A stretch of 64,000 nt of DNA from Erythrobacter sp. EC-HK427 (lineage in GTDB: Bacteria > Pseudomonadota > Alphaproteobacteria > Sphingomonadales > Sphingomonadaceae): positions 1,566,152 to 1,630,151 of the forward strand of contig NZ_LR701479.1 in the NCBI RefSeq assembly GCF_902498745.1. Reading direction: 5' to 3'. Made by a program: the position numbers and the translations under genes. Below, piece by piece: positions 43,269 through 52,636 of the stretch (the first letter of the stretch is position 1; each line of letters starts with the position of its first letter). The notes beneath the pieces were generated by a model that saw nothing but the letters and a program-made list of their open reading frames with translations, had not been told where the DNA came from and searched no databases.

Positions 43269-45629
43269 GTGTGGCGAAGCTGGCATTGCGGTGTCGCCGG
43301 TGCCGCGCTGCTGGCGCTGACGGCGTGCGGCGGCGGGGCAGGCGCGCGCCCGCCGATCAGTCGCCCCGCGCCCGTGCCGACACCGACACCGACACCGACA
43401 CCTACTCCCACGCCAACTCCGACGCCCACTCCGACTCCGCCCCCTGTCGGCGGCTTTCCGGTGCAGGCGGTGCCGCCCGCGTTCAACACCCGCGAATTCC
43501 GCCAGTCTGACGGGCCGGGCCAGCACAATGCCGCCAGCGCATGGGCGCAAGGTGCAACCGGGCAAGCGGTCACCATCGCGGTGATCGATACCGGCATTGA
43601 CCCCGACAATCCCGAATTTGCGGGGCGTCTTTCCCCCGCCTCGATCGATATTGTCGCCGATCGCGGGCTCGAAGCGCCGGACGATCACGGCACGCTGGTC
43701 TCGCTCGTTGCTGCCGCCGCGCGCGATGATACCGGCATTCAGGGGATCGCCTTCGATGCGACCATCCTTGCGATCCGCGCCGATTCGGTCGGGAGCTGTC
43801 AGGAAAACGGTGCGTCTTCCGATCTCACCTGCTCTTTCTTCGACGAGGATATTGCTGCGGGGATTGACCATGCGGTGGCAAACGGGGCGAAGGTCATCAA
43901 TATCTCGCTCGGCGGGTCGGACGGGATTTCTGCGCAACTGCGCACCTCCGTCATCAATGCAGTCGATGCCGGTGTCCTCATCGTCGTTGCCTCGGGCAAT
44001 GACGGGATGGACGAACTGGACGGGTTCGGACGGCAATTGGCCGCTGCAGGCGATGGCGGGCTGATCATCGTGGGATCGGTTGACGAGGATTATTCCGTTT
44101 CGGATTTCACCAACCGCGCCGGACAGGATGCGGACAGGTTCTTGTCCGCCAGAGGGAGCAGCATTTGCTGCGTCTATCAGGATGGCCAGCTATTCGTGGA
44201 CGATGAAGGCTTTGTCTTCCTGTTTTCGGGCACCAGCTTCGCCTCCCCGCAAGTTGCCGGTGCCGCTGCGTTGCTGGCGCAGGCCTTCCCGCATTTGACC
44301 GGGCGGCAGATTGCCGAGATCCTGCTCGAAACCGCCTTCGATGCAGGCGCAGCGGGAGCCGATCCGGTGTTCGGGCGCGGCATTCTTGATATTGCGGCAG
44401 CGTTCCGGCCGTTGGGAGCCACGGCGATTGCGGGGCAGAATGTCGGCCTTGCGCTGGCAGACAGCACGTTGGTCGGTTCGCCCGCGATGGGCGATGCGCT
44501 GGGCACGGCCTCGCTCCCCACGCTGGTGACCGACCGTTACCAACGGGCGTTCGAGACCGATCTGGGTGGCACGGTGCGCAGCGCCGAACTGCGGCCGCGC
44601 CTGCACGGGGCGGTGGGCGGGCAGACGCGCTCGCTCTCCGGCGGGGTGGGCGGGGCGAGTCTCGCCTTCACCATCGATGATCGCGGGCCGCAGCCCTTGC
44701 AACTGACCCGCACCGAAGCCGAAACCGCGCGGGTGCTGGCCGCGCAGGTTGCGCTGCACCTCGCGCCCGAAACGCAGTTGGCTTTCGGTTACCGGCAGAG
44801 CGCGGATGGCGTGGTGGCGGGCTTGCAAGGGCAGGATCGCCCGGCCTTTATGATCGCCGCCTCGCCGCGCGGTGACAGCGGCGGGCTGAAAAGCCACGAT
44901 GCGGCGATTGCTGTGCGCCAGCAGATCGGGCCGTGGGGACTGACGGTGAGTGCCGAAAGCGGTTCGACATACACCGCCGCCACTGTCCGCCATGCGGCCT
45001 TGCTGCGTGGACAGCGGCTGGACGAGAACGTGGCGAGCTTCGGCCTTGCGCTCGACCGGCGGCTGGGCACGCTCGAAACCGCCTTCGGCCTCACCTGGCT
45101 CGCCGAGGAGCAGACCGTGCTTGGCGCGCGCTTCCACGAAGGGTTCGGCCTTGCAGGCAGCGACACGCTGTTTGCCGATGCCGATATCGGCTGGCGCATC
45201 GATCCGCACTGGCGGCTGGGGGCAAGTTGGCGGCACGGCTTTACGTCGCTGCGCGACGCGCCACTGGTGGGCGAGGGGTCACGGCTGACCAGCTATGGCT
45301 GGAGCATGGATGTCGAACGCCGGGGCTTCCTCGCATCGGACGACACGCTGGCGCTGCGCCTGTCGCAGCCGCTGCGGGTCAGCGATGGCGGGCTCAACCT
45401 GCTCTTGCCGAGCAGTTTCAGCTACGAAACCCTGCAACCCGATGCCTATACGATCCGCACGCTCAGCCTCTCGCCTGACGGGCGTGAGCTGACCGGCGAA
45501 TTGGCGTGGCGCGGTCGGTTGCTGTACGGCTTTGGCGGTGCGAGCCTGTTCTACCGCCACCAGCCGGGGCATTTCGCCCGCCAGCCCGCGGATATCGGCG
45601 TAGCCGTGCGATGGTCGCGCGCTTTCTAG
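43269..45629 (+). CDS. S8 subtilisin-like serine peptidase, lipoprotein autotransporter type
   Basis: About 786 residues from the chosen GTG. The signal MWRSWHCGVAGAALLALTAC places the lipobox Cys near residue 20; no ATG fits it, and TTG at 43254 is an alternative start. A ten-unit (Pro-Thr) linker follows. The S8 domain has Asp in VIDTGIDP, His in DDHGTLVSL and Ser in GTSFASPQVAG. The last 280 residues are beta-rich and end in VAVRWSRAF with terminal Phe, as in autotransporter barrels. A lipid-anchored S8 autotransporter recalls NalP. It probably processes surface proteins. Confidence 0.82.
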   Translation: MWRSWHCGVAGAALLALTACGGGAGARPPISRPAPVPTPTPTPTPTPTPTPTPTPTPPPVGGFPVQAVPPAFNTREFRQSDGPGQHNAASAWAQGATGQAVTIAVIDTGIDPDNPEFAGRLSPASIDIVADRGLEAPDDHGTLVSLVAAAARDDTGIQGIAFDATILAIRADSVGSCQENGASSDLTCSFFDEDIAAGIDHAVANGAKVINISLGGSDGISAQLRTSVINAVDAGVLIVVASGNDGMDELDGFGRQLAAAGDGGLIIVGSVDEDYSVSDFTNRAGQDADRFLSARGSSICCVYQDGQLFVDDEGFVFLFSGTSFASPQVAGAAALLAQAFPHLTGRQIAEILLETAFDAGAAGADPVFGRGILDIAAAFRPLGATAIAGQNVGLALADSTLVGSPAMGDALGTASLPTLVTDRYQRAFETDLGGTVRSAELRPRLHGAVGGQTRSLSGGVGGASLAFTIDDRGPQPLQLTRTEAETARVLAAQVALHLAPETQLAFGYRQSADGVVAGLQGQDRPAFMIAASPRGDSGGLKSHDAAIAVRQQIGPWGLTVSAESGSTYTAATVRHAALLRGQRLDENVASFGLALDRRLGTLETAFGLTWLAEEQTVLGARFHEGFGLAGSDTLFADADIGWRIDPHWRLGASWRHGFTSLRDAPLVGEGSRLTSYGWSMDVERRGFLASDDTLALRLSQPLRVSDGGLNLLLPSSFSYETLQPDAYTIRTLSLSPDGRELTGELAWRGRLLYGFGGASLFYRHQPGHFARQPADIGVAVRWSRAF

Positions 45630-45636
45630 AGCCGGT

Positions 45637-46272
45637 TCAACGCATCAGGTTTCGGGTGAAATCAACAAGGCCCGTCTGCCGCGCGCGGCGCATCCGCTCG
45701 GCTTCGAGGATCATCCGCACCTTGGCAAAGCAGGCGTCGATATCGTCATTGACGACGACATAGTCATAGCCGTCCCAATGGCTGATTTCGTTGCGCGCCC
45801 GCGCCATCCGGCTTTCGATCACCGCGTCGCTGTCGGTCGCGCGGCCGCGCAGGCGCTCTTCCAATTCGTCAATGCTGGGCGGCAGCAGGAACACGCGGAC
45901 AACATCCGTCTCCATCCGCTGGTAAAGCTGCTGGGTGCCCTGCCAGTCGATATCGAAGAGGAAATCGCAGCCTTCCTTCAGGCCCGCTTTGATCTGCGCC
46001 TTGGGCGTGCCGTAATTGTTGCCGAACACCTCGGCCCATTCAACCAGCTCGCCCGCTTCGACCATCCGCTGGAACTCGGCCTCGTCGATAAAGTGGTAAT
46101 CCACCCCGTCGACTTCGCCCGGGCGCGGCGGGCGGGTGGTGACCGATACCGACATGGCGATGTCCGCGTCCTCGGCCAGCAGGCGGCGGGCAATCGTCGT
46201 CTTGCCCGTCCCCGATGGCGAGGAGAGGATGAACATCAGTCCGCGGCGTTGAAGATTGTCCGATCGAGCCAT
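45637..46272 (-). CDS. gmk: Guanylate kinase
   Basis: A 211-residue enzyme that phosphorylates GMP to GDP. The P-loop SSPSGTGKTTIARRL is near residue 17, and the GMP-binding VTTRPPRPGEVDGVDYHF block and the lid region are intact, as is the end of the family (ARNEISHWDGYDYVVVND). The Met at 46272 is preferred; the frame is open to 46308. It converges with the S8 peptidase gene with a 7-bp gap. Confidence 0.96.
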   Translation of the reverse strand: MARSDNLQRRGLMFILSSPSGTGKTTIARRLLAEDADIAMSVSVTTRPPRPGEVDGVDYHFIDEAEFQRMVEAGELVEWAEVFGNNYGTPKAQIKAGLKEGCDFLFDIDWQGTQQLYQRMETDVVRVFLLPPSIDELEERLRGRATDSDAVIESRMARARNEISHWDGYDYVVVNDDIDACFAKVRMILEAERMRRARQTGLVDFTRNLMR

Positions 46273-46331
46273 TGTCTGCCTCTGCCGCAGGGGAGCACCC
46301 GAAATCAAGCGTCCTTCGCTGCTATGCGCGG

Positions 46332-46688
46332 TTAATCGCGGGGCGCGCGCTGCTGCTTTGCCTTGCGCTTGAGCTGGCTGCGATCGAACAACGTCTTGGC
46401 GACAAGGCCGGTGCCCACCAGTGCGAGGCCGGGCAATGATCGCGCCGCGAGCCGCGTGGCGGCAAAGCGGGTGACGCGGTGAGCTGTGGAGCGGCTTTTC
46501 ATCGCCTTCTTGGCAAAGGCTCGCGAATATTGCTGTCCAAGCAAGGCCCGCGCTGCCGCCTCGCGCGAGACAAAGGTAACTGCACCGAGCACGATTTCGG
46601 CAATCAGCAGATTGGTGTCCGGATTGGGGCTGGGGCCAAGCGCGGGCACCGTATCGGGCGCGTCACGCTGGTCATCCGAACTCGCCAT
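46332..46688 (-). CDS. Basic hypothetical protein
   Basis: A 118-residue protein I do not recognise. An acidic Pro-rich tail leads into a helical, increasingly basic region (KKAMKSRSTAHRVTRFAATRL) with one moderately hydrophobic segment (SLPGLALVGTGLVAKTLF) and a Lys/Arg-rich end. It stands between sspB and gmk on the same strand, 20 bp behind sspB, and may be cotranscribed with them. Confidence 0.6.
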   Translation of the reverse strand: MASSDDQRDAPDTVPALGPSPNPDTNLLIAEIVLGAVTFVSREAAARALLGQQYSRAFAKKAMKSRSTAHRVTRFAATRLAARSLPGLALVGTGLVAKTLFDRSQLKRKAKQQRAPRD

Positions 46689-46708
46689 CGCCTTACACTC
46701 CGTTGCCG

Positions 46709-47221
46709 CTACTTCTTCCGCCCGAAATCCACTGTGACGACATTGGAGCCGTCCTCGCTCGACGTGATATCGGCCAAATCGGGGCCGTCCCCGTCGGCAG
46801 AACCGTCATTGGTCGCATCGTCATGCTCGGCGGGCGTGTCATCTTCCACAATCGCCTGGAATTGCAGCCCGAAATCGACCGCCGGATCGACGAAAGCGGT
46901 GATCGCGGCGAAGGGAATATTCAGCTTCGACGGGATCTGGTTGAAGCTCAGCCCCACCGAAAATCCGTCCTCGCGCACGTTCAAATCCCAGAACTTGTTC
47001 TGCAACACGATGGTCATTTCATCGGGGAAGCGTTCGCGCAGGGACTTGGGAATATCCACCCCCGGCGCGCCGGTTTTGAACGTGATATAGAAATGGTGCG
47101 CCCCCGGCAGCGATCCGCCGGTTTCCTGCACCGATCCGAGCACGCGCCCCACCACCGCGCGCAGGGCTTCCTGCACGATCTCGTCATACGGAATAAGGCT
47201 ATCGGGCGTGTTGTCGCTCAT
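46709..47221 (-). CDS. sspB: SspB-type ClpXP adaptor
   Basis: A 170-residue protein of the alpha-type SspB family. It would bind ssrA-tagged or other substrates and hand them to ClpX. The folded domain is typical (YDEIVQEALRAVVGRVL, HHFYITFKTGAPGVDI, FPDEMTIVLQNKFWDL). A long acidic linker leads to a short basic C-terminal tail (VVTVDFGRKK) that in this family docks on ClpX. The Met at 47221 is chosen over an open frame reaching 47404, which would overlap hisB. It diverges from the his operon. Confidence 0.92.
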   Translation of the reverse strand: MSDNTPDSLIPYDEIVQEALRAVVGRVLGSVQETGGSLPGAHHFYITFKTGAPGVDIPKSLRERFPDEMTIVLQNKFWDLNVREDGFSVGLSFNQIPSKLNIPFAAITAFVDPAVDFGLQFQAIVEDDTPAEHDDATNDGSADGDGPDLADITSSEDGSNVVTVDFGRKK

Positions 47222-47327
47222 ATCCGCTAGGTGGCGGCGGCAATTGCTCAGGTCAAGCGGCAATCGGCGGTTATGCGGGCTTTCAGATGGCTTGCGCGAC
47301 GCGACAGGCGGCCTATAGGCAAGCGCC

Positions 47328-47921
47328 ATGCGAACAGGCCGGATAGAACGCAAAACCAAGGAAACCGACATCCTCGTAGAGGTCAATCTCGACGGGACGG
47401 GCACCTATGATATTCACACCGGGATCGGCTTTCTCGATCATATGGTGGAACAATTAAGCCGCCATTCGCTGATCGACGTGACCATGAAAGTCGACGGCGA
47501 TCTGCATATCGACCAGCACCACACCACCGAAGACAGCGCCCTGGCTTTGGGGCAGGCCTTGGCGGCGGCGATGGGCGACAAGGGCGGCATCGGCCGCTAC
47601 GGCGAAGCGCATTCGCCGATGGACGAGACGCTGGCGCGCGTTGTGCTCGATATTTCGGGCCGGCCCTATCTGGTGTGGAAAGCCCGTTTCACGCAGGAAA
47701 AGCTGGGCGAATGGGACACCGAGCTAATCGAGCACTGGTTCCACTCTGTCGCGCAGACAGCGGGTCTGACGCTGCACATCCAGCTGCTCTACGGAAGCAA
47801 CAACCACCATATTTGCGAGAGCATCTACAAAGGTTTCGCCCGCGCGATGCGCCAAGCGGTGGAGCTCGACCCGCGCAAAGGCGGGGCGGTGCCTTCGACC
47901 AAGGGCCAGCTTGGTGGTTGA
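47328..47921 (+). CDS. hisB: Imidazoleglycerol-phosphate dehydratase
   Basis: A 197-residue manganese enzyme of histidine synthesis. Signature blocks are [18 protein letters not shown] near residue 25, [16 protein letters not shown] near 65 and [16 protein letters not shown] near 160. It is the monofunctional form, as usual in alphaproteobacteria. It opens the his run in this window; sspB diverges from it. Confidence 0.96.
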   Translation: MRTGRIERKTKETDILVEVNLDGTGTYDIHTGIGFLDHMVEQLSRHSLIDVTMKVDGDLHIDQHHTTEDSALALGQALAAAMGDKGGIGRYGEAHSPMDETLARVVLDISGRPYLVWKARFTQEKLGEWDTELIEHWFHSVAQTAGLTLHIQLLYGSNNHHICESIYKGFARAMRQAVELDPRKGGAVPSTKGQLGG

Positions 47922-48028
47922 ACGATCCGCAGGATCGCAAGGGCGACCGCCCGCCCGCAGCGGGGCCGCAGCGGAGCGGAGGCCGTCTAGCGAGGAAGCG
48001 CGCCCGGATGGGCATGCGCAAAACAAAA

Positions 48029-48658
48029 ATGTCTGAAGCAATCGCCCTCATCGATTACGGCGCGGGCAACTTGCATTCTGTCTACAACGCCCTGAACGCT
48101 GCGGGAGCGGGGCACGTAGCTGTCACCGCCGATCCCAAGCTGGTGCGCGGCGCGCAGCGCATTGTGCTGCCTGGCGTGGGAGCTTTCGGCGCGTGCCGCA
48201 AGGGCCTCTGGGCGATCCCCGGCATGATCGAGGCGCTGGAAGAGCGCGTTATCGAGAAAGGCGTCCCCTTCCTCGGCATTTGCGTCGGGATGCAGCTGCT
48301 CGCCACACGCGGGCTGGAGCACGGCACGCATAAGGGGCTCGGCTGGATAGCGGGCGATGTGAAACTGATCGAGCGCACCGACCCGCTAATCAAAGTCCCG
48401 CATATGGGCTGGAACGATGTTGCGCTCACGCCGCATGCGCGGGCGCATCCGCCGCTGGAGGAGGGCGAGGCCTATTTCCTCCATTCCTACCACTTCGCGC
48501 CCGAAAATGGCCACGATATCGCCGCGATGACCGATCACGGCGGAGGCCTTGTCGCCGCGGTGGCGCGTGACAATATTCTCGGCGTGCAGTTCCATCCCGA
48601 AAAGAGCCAGCGTTACGGGCTGGATTTGCTCGCCCGGTTTCTGGAGTGGAAGCCATGA
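48029..48658 (+). CDS. hisH: Imidazole glycerol phosphate synthase subunit HisH
   Basis: A 209-residue class I glutamine amidotransferase supplying ammonia to HisF. It shows [11 protein letters not shown] near the start, the nucleophile Cys in GICVGMQLL near residue 85, and the His/Glu of the triad in [10 protein letters not shown] at the end. The start at 48029 is the first Met that fits. About 105 bp separate it from hisB; this GC-rich stretch contains ccgcag direct repeats but no gene. Its stop overlaps the hisA start by 4 bp. Confidence 0.95.
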   Translation: MSEAIALIDYGAGNLHSVYNALNAAGAGHVAVTADPKLVRGAQRIVLPGVGAFGACRKGLWAIPGMIEALEERVIEKGVPFLGICVGMQLLATRGLEHGTHKGLGWIAGDVKLIERTDPLIKVPHMGWNDVALTPHARAHPPLEEGEAYFLHSYHFAPENGHDIAAMTDHGGGLVAAVARDNILGVQFHPEKSQRYGLDLLARFLEWKP

Positions 48659-49380
48659 TCGTATTCCCCGCCATCGACCTCAAAAGTGGCGAAGTCGTGC
48701 GCCTTGCCGAGGGCGATATGGATCGCGCCACTTTTTATGGAGACGATCCCGCCGCGCAGGCGATGATCTTTGCCGGGGCAGGCGCGCAGCATCTCCATGT
48801 GGTCGATCTCGACGGTAGCTTTGCGGGCGAGACGAAAAACCGCGAGGCGGTGGAGGCGATTGTCAAAGCCTTCCCCGGCTATGTCCAACTGGGCGGCGGC
48901 ATCCGCAACGCGGCGCAGGTGGAAGCGTGGTTCAACCTTGGCGTGGCGCGCATCGTGATGGGTTCTGCCGCGCTCAAGAACCCCGATTTCGTCAAGGACA
49001 TGGCGCGTGAATGGGAAGGCGGCATCGTTGTTGCCGTCGATGCGCGGGACGGCATGGTGGCGACCGAGGGCTGGGCTGAAGTATCCGACGTTCCGGTCAC
49101 CGAGATGGCGCGCCGGTTCGAGGATGCGGGCGTTGCGAGCCTGCTTTTCACCGATATCGGGCGCGACGGGCTGCTGAAAGGCTGCAACGTGCAAGCGACG
49201 GTCGATCTGGCGCGCAGCGTGGATATTCCGGTTATCGCCAGCGGCGGCGTGAAAGGGCTGGACGACATCCACATGCTCGCGCTGCACCGCAACGAGGGGA
49301 TCGAGGGCGTGATTACGGGGCGGGCGCTCTATGAAGGCCGGCTCGATCTGGCGACCGCGATTGCGATGGCGAACCGGTGA
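48655..49380 (+). CDS. hisA: ProFAR isomerase
   Basis: A 241-residue TIM barrel. Half-barrel signatures are [14 protein letters not shown] with the catalytic Asp near residue 8, and [14 protein letters not shown] near residue 168 with the second catalytic Asp. It catalyses the Amadori rearrangement of ProFAR. The ATG overlaps the hisH stop (ATGA), and its own stop overlaps the GTG of the following small ORF (GTGA). Confidence 0.96.
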   Translation: MIVFPAIDLKSGEVVRLAEGDMDRATFYGDDPAAQAMIFAGAGAQHLHVVDLDGSFAGETKNREAVEAIVKAFPGYVQLGGGIRNAAQVEAWFNLGVARIVMGSAALKNPDFVKDMAREWEGGIVVAVDARDGMVATEGWAEVSDVPVTEMARRFEDAGVASLLFTDIGRDGLLKGCNVQATVDLARSVDIPVIASGGVKGLDDIHMLALHRNEGIEGVITGRALYEGRLDLATAIAMANR

Positions 49381-49604
49381 TTCCGCTTTGGCTTCATATT
49401 GCTGCTGCGGTGAGCTGCATCATGTCCATTATCTGGGTTTGGCGCAGCTTCCTGTCTGGGAGCTTCTTCTCACCTGACGGCTATGCTTTCACGCGAAGTC
49501 GCGATCCGGTTGGATTCTGGGGTATGTTCGCTCTGTTCACCCTAGCCTGTGTATGCCAACTTCTTACCGTTGGATGGCTGACAATAGAGCGAATTATCAC
49601 ATGA
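49377..49604 (+). CDS. Small membrane protein embedded between hisA and hisF
   Basis: A 75-residue protein with two hydrophobic helices (about residues 4-23 and 47-68) and a short polar loop containing [13 protein letters not shown]. It starts with GTG overlapping the hisA stop and its stop overlaps the hisF ATG, so it is translationally coupled on both sides. The DNA is noticeably less GC-rich than hisA and hisF, which suggests a later insertion. No function is recognised; it is not part of any known histidine pathway. Confidence 0.7.
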   Translation: MIPLWLHIAAAVSCIMSIIWVWRSFLSGSFFSPDGYAFTRSRDPVGFWGMFALFTLACVCQLLTVGWLTIERIIT

Positions 49605-50365
49605 CCGTCCGCATCCGCGTCATCCCATGTCTCGACGTTGCCGACGGCCGCGTGGTGAAGGGTGTGAATTTCGTCGACCTTAAGGACGCGGGCGATCCGG
49701 TCGAGCAGGCGCAGGCCTATGATGCGGCGGGGGCGGACGAGCTGTGTTTTCTCGACATTTCCGCCAGCCATGAAGGGCGCGGGACGCTGCTCGATATTGT
49801 GCGCCGCACGGCGGAAGTGTGCTTTATGCCGCTAACCGTAGGCGGCGGCGTCTCGAGCGTGGAAGATGCGCGCAAGCTGCTGCTGGCTGGCGCGGACAAG
49901 GTGGCAGTGAACTCCGCTGCGGTGAAACGCCCCGAAATCATGGCCGATATTGCCGACCGGATGGGCAGCCAATGCGCGGTCGCCAGCGTGGATGCGCGCA
50001 GGGTCGAGCCAGGACGCTGGGAAATCTTCACCCATGGCGGGCGGCGCGCGACGGGCATCGATGCGCTCGAACATGCGGTCAGGCTCGCCGAACTGGGCGC
50101 GGGCGAATTGCTCGTCACCAGCATGGATGGCGACGGAACGCAGGCGGGATATGATCTCGCCCTCACCCGCGCCATCTCCGATGCGGTGAGCATTCCGGTG
50201 GTCGCGAGCGGCGGCGTCGGCAATCTCCAGCATCTGGTCGAGGGCGTCACCAAGGGCGGCGCAAGCGCGGTGCTGGCGGCGAGCATTTTCCACTTCGGAG
50301 CGCACACGATTGCCGAAGCCCACGCCGCCCTGCGTGCTGCCGGATTGCCTGCAAGAGGCGTCTGA
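49601..50365 (+). CDS. hisF: Imidazole glycerol phosphate synthase subunit HisF
   Basis: A 254-residue TIM-barrel cyclase. Blocks: [19 protein letters not shown] with catalytic Asp near residue 11, [13 protein letters not shown] near 50, the phosphate loops [10 protein letters not shown] and [11 protein letters not shown], and [13 protein letters not shown] with the second catalytic Asp near residue 130. It pairs with HisH. Its ATG overlaps the stop of the small membrane ORF. Confidence 0.96.
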   Translation: MTVRIRVIPCLDVADGRVVKGVNFVDLKDAGDPVEQAQAYDAAGADELCFLDISASHEGRGTLLDIVRRTAEVCFMPLTVGGGVSSVEDARKLLLAGADKVAVNSAAVKRPEIMADIADRMGSQCAVASVDARRVEPGRWEIFTHGGRRATGIDALEHAVRLAELGAGELLVTSMDGDGTQAGYDLALTRAISDAVSIPVVASGGVGNLQHLVEGVTKGGASAVLAASIFHFGAHTIAEAHAALRAAGLPARGV

Positions 50366-50469
50366 TTCGATACGACAATTTACACCTTCGCAGTCTGCCA
50401 GTGCCATGGCGGGACAGCCCCGCCAGCGCGCTTGTGCAATGCGGCAAAAAGGCGGATTTGCTGCCCCGC

Positions 50470-50643
50470 ATGACACACTGGTTTGCCCCCGCCGCGCTTG
50501 TCCTGATCGCCGCTTCCCCCGCAGCAGCGCAGGGCTTTGCCCAAATTCCCGAGGCCAACAGCATCACGCTCTTCGCGCTCGGAGTGCTCGGCGTGATTGT
50601 CGGGCGGCGTTTGTCGACGCGCCGGTCGGACAGGGACGACTGA
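50470..50643 (+). CDS. Tiny exported protein with a PEP-CTERM-like tail
   Basis: A 57-residue protein made almost only of a signal peptide (MTHWFAPAALVLIAASPAAAQ) and a C-terminal sorting-like segment: IPEANSITLFALGVLGVIVG followed by RRLSTRRSDRD. The Pro-Glu, TM helix and Arg-rich end recall PEP-CTERM signals cut by exosortase, though Pro after PE is absent. Only about five residues lie between. The start at 50470 is chosen for the signal peptide. It sits between hisF and hisE. Confidence 0.6.
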   Translation: MTHWFAPAALVLIAASPAAAQGFAQIPEANSITLFALGVLGVIVGRRLSTRRSDRDD

Positions 50644-50682
50644 CCGCTTGACTGTCCGGCGCGCCGTGGCAAGGCCGTGGCG

Positions 50683-51003
50683 ATGGACACTCTCACCCGC
50701 CTCGAAGCCTTGATCGCCGCGCGCCGTAGCGCCGCACCCGATGCAAGCTATGTCGCCAGCCTGCACGCGAAGGGCCTGCCCAAAATCGCCGAGAAACTGG
50801 GCGAGGAAGCGACCGAAACCGTCGTCGCCGCGCTGGTGGGTGGCGATGCCGATCTGACCGGCGAAGCGGCAGACCTGCTGTTCCACCTGCTCGTGCTGCT
50901 CGGCGCAAAAGGGATTGCGCTCGCCGATGTTCTGGCCGAACTGGAGCGCAGGGAAGGCGTTTCGGGCCTCGCCGAAAAGGCCGCAAGGGGGGAAACCGCA
51001 TGA
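50683..51003 (+). CDS. hisE: Phosphoribosyl-ATP pyrophosphohydrolase
   Basis: A 106-residue MazG-like helical enzyme: hydrolyses phosphoribosyl-ATP in the second step of histidine synthesis. The metal-binding block is [15 protein letters not shown] near residue 38 and [13 protein letters not shown] near 62. A GTG at 50677 is in frame but the ATG at 50683 is preferred. Its end overlaps the HIT-family gene by 4 bp. Confidence 0.94.
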   Translation: MDTLTRLEALIAARRSAAPDASYVASLHAKGLPKIAEKLGEEATETVVAALVGGDADLTGEAADLLFHLLVLLGAKGIALADVLAELERREGVSGLAEKAARGETA

Positions 51004-51377
51004 CAGTCGATCCGGCCAAGCCGTACGATCCAGACAATATCTTCGCCAAAATCCTGCGCGGGGAAATCCCCTGCAACACGGTGTATGAGGATGAGCACGC
51101 GCTCGCCTTCCACGACATCAACCCGCAGGCGCCGGTGCATATTCTGGTGGTGCCCAAGGGCGCCTATGTTAGCTGGGACGATTTTTCCGCCAGCGCGAGC
51201 GAAGCGGAGATCGCCGGTTTCGTGCGCGCGGTGGGCCATGTCGCGCGCGAGCAGGGGCTGGTGGTGCGCGGATACCGGCTGCTCGGCAATATCGGGCGCA
51301 ATGGCGGGCAGGAAGTGCCGCATCTGCACATCCACCTGTTCGGCGGAGGGCCGCTGGGGCCGATGCTGGCGGGCTGA
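51000..51377 (+). CDS. Histidine-triad (HIT) nucleotide-binding protein
   Basis: A 125-residue HIT protein of the HINT type: a nucleotide phosphoramidase or transferase. The core block [35 protein letters not shown] and the triad [11 protein letters not shown] are intact. It overlaps hisE by ATGA, the usual neighbour arrangement in alphaproteobacteria. Confidence 0.95.
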   Translation: MTVDPAKPYDPDNIFAKILRGEIPCNTVYEDEHALAFHDINPQAPVHILVVPKGAYVSWDDFSASASEAEIAGFVRAVGHVAREQGLVVRGYRLLGNIGRNGGQEVPHLHIHLFGGGPLGPMLAG

Positions 51378-51474
51378 TCCTCCGGCGCGCGTTCCGCCTA
51401 CCGCAGCAAAGATTCGCTCTGCCGCTTAACCCTCTTTTTTTACGCCCGACCGCGCTGTAAGCGAGCATTCAGCC

Positions 51475-51930
51475 ATGCGCGACCAATTGTATCCTCCCTC
51501 AGGTTTTATCGACGGGACGCGGCACCTTTATGCGGTGCGCGTTTTCTTTGAGGATACCGATTTGTCCGGCATCGCTTACCACGCCAATTACCTGAAATGG
51601 TGCGAACGCGCGCGCAGCGATCTGTTGCGCGTGCTCGGCATAGACCAGCGCGCGGCGATGGAAGCAGGGGAGGGCTATTACGCCGTCTCCGAAGCCAACA
51701 TAAAGTGGAAACTTCCGGCGGGCCTTGACGATGTGCTGCTTGTGGAGACCACCTGCACAAAACTTCGCGCCGCCAGTGCGCATATGCTACAGCGCGTCAT
51801 GCGCGGCGAGGAATTGCTCGCCGAGATTGCCATTACCGCCGCTTTTCTCTCCTCCGAAGGCCGCCCGCAGCGCCAACCTGCTGCCTGGCGCGCGGCCTTT
51901 GCAACTTTTGTCCAGAAAGACCCTGAATGA
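51475..51930 (+). CDS. ybgC: Tol-Pal-associated acyl-CoA thioesterase
   Basis: A 151-residue hot-dog thioesterase. The YbgC motif is EDTDLSGIAYHANYLKWCERARSD split over residues 23-45, with catalytic Asp and His. It heads the tol-pal operon as in other proteobacteria and probably acts on phospholipid-linked acyl groups at the inner membrane. Its stop overlaps the tolQ ATG. Confidence 0.93.
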   Translation: MRDQLYPPSGFIDGTRHLYAVRVFFEDTDLSGIAYHANYLKWCERARSDLLRVLGIDQRAAMEAGEGYYAVSEANIKWKLPAGLDDVLLVETTCTKLRAASAHMLQRVMRGEELLAEIAITAAFLSSEGRPQRQPAAWRAAFATFVQKDPE

Positions 51931-52634
51931 GCCTTTTTGCCACGCTTTCCGCCGCCGCCGCGGCTGCCCCCACGCGGCTCGATCCGGTCGAGCTGTTCAT
52001 GGCTGCCGATATCATCGTGCAGGCGGTGATTGTCGGCCTGGTGCTTGCCTCGATCTGGGTGTGGGCGATCATTTTCGGCTTCTCGCTGAAAATGGCCAAT
52101 GTGAAGCGCAAATGCAGCGCGTTTGAAGACGAGTTCTGGAGCAATGCCGATCTTGACGCGCTGCTCGACGGGCGGGGGAAGAAGGACAACCCCTCGGCGC
52201 GTATCGCCGCTGCCGGGATCAACGAATTCCGCCGCAGCCACAAGGCGGGCTTGCGCGATCGGGACGCGGCGCGCGCGCGCATTGCGCAGGCGATGGACGG
52301 GCAAGTGGCGTTCGAAGCCGATGCGCTGGCAGACCGGCTGGGTTTTCTGGCGACGGTCGGCTCGGTCGCGCCGTTTGTCGGTCTGTTCGGCACCGTTTGG
52401 GGCATCATGAACAGCTTCTTCCAGATCGGCATCCAGCAGAACAGCTCGCTCGCCGTGGTGGCGCCGGGGATTGCCGAGGCGCTGTTTGCGACCGCCATCG
52501 GCCTGTTCGCGGCCATTCCGGCGGTGATCGCCTATAACCGCCTCTCGCACACGGTGAACGGCTTCGAAGCGCGCATGACCCGCTTTGCCGACCGTGTGCA
52601 CGCGCAGGTCAGCCGCGAAATGGAGGCGGTGTAG
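51927..52634 (+). CDS. tolQ: Tol-Pal inner-membrane protein TolQ
   Basis: A 235-residue ExbB/TolQ-type proton channel subunit with three TM helices: one at about residues 25-45 and two after 130 (GFLATVGSVAPFVGLFGTVWGIM, and the ALFATAIGLFAAIPAVIAYN helix). It energises the Tol complex in outer-membrane constriction with TolR. ATGA-coupled to ybgC. Confidence 0.95.
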   Translation: MSLFATLSAAAAAAPTRLDPVELFMAADIIVQAVIVGLVLASIWVWAIIFGFSLKMANVKRKCSAFEDEFWSNADLDALLDGRGKKDNPSARIAAAGINEFRRSHKAGLRDRDAARARIAQAMDGQVAFEADALADRLGFLATVGSVAPFVGLFGTVWGIMNSFFQIGIQQNSSLAVVAPGIAEALFATAIGLFAAIPAVIAYNRLSHTVNGFEARMTRFADRVHAQVSREMEAV

Positions 52635-52636
52635 CC

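Noticed and set aside
43375-43440. Tandem hexamer run as a possible CRISPR or VNTR locus
   Set aside because: It lies within the S8 peptidase frame and encodes a Pro-Thr linker; repeat units are too short and have no spacers.
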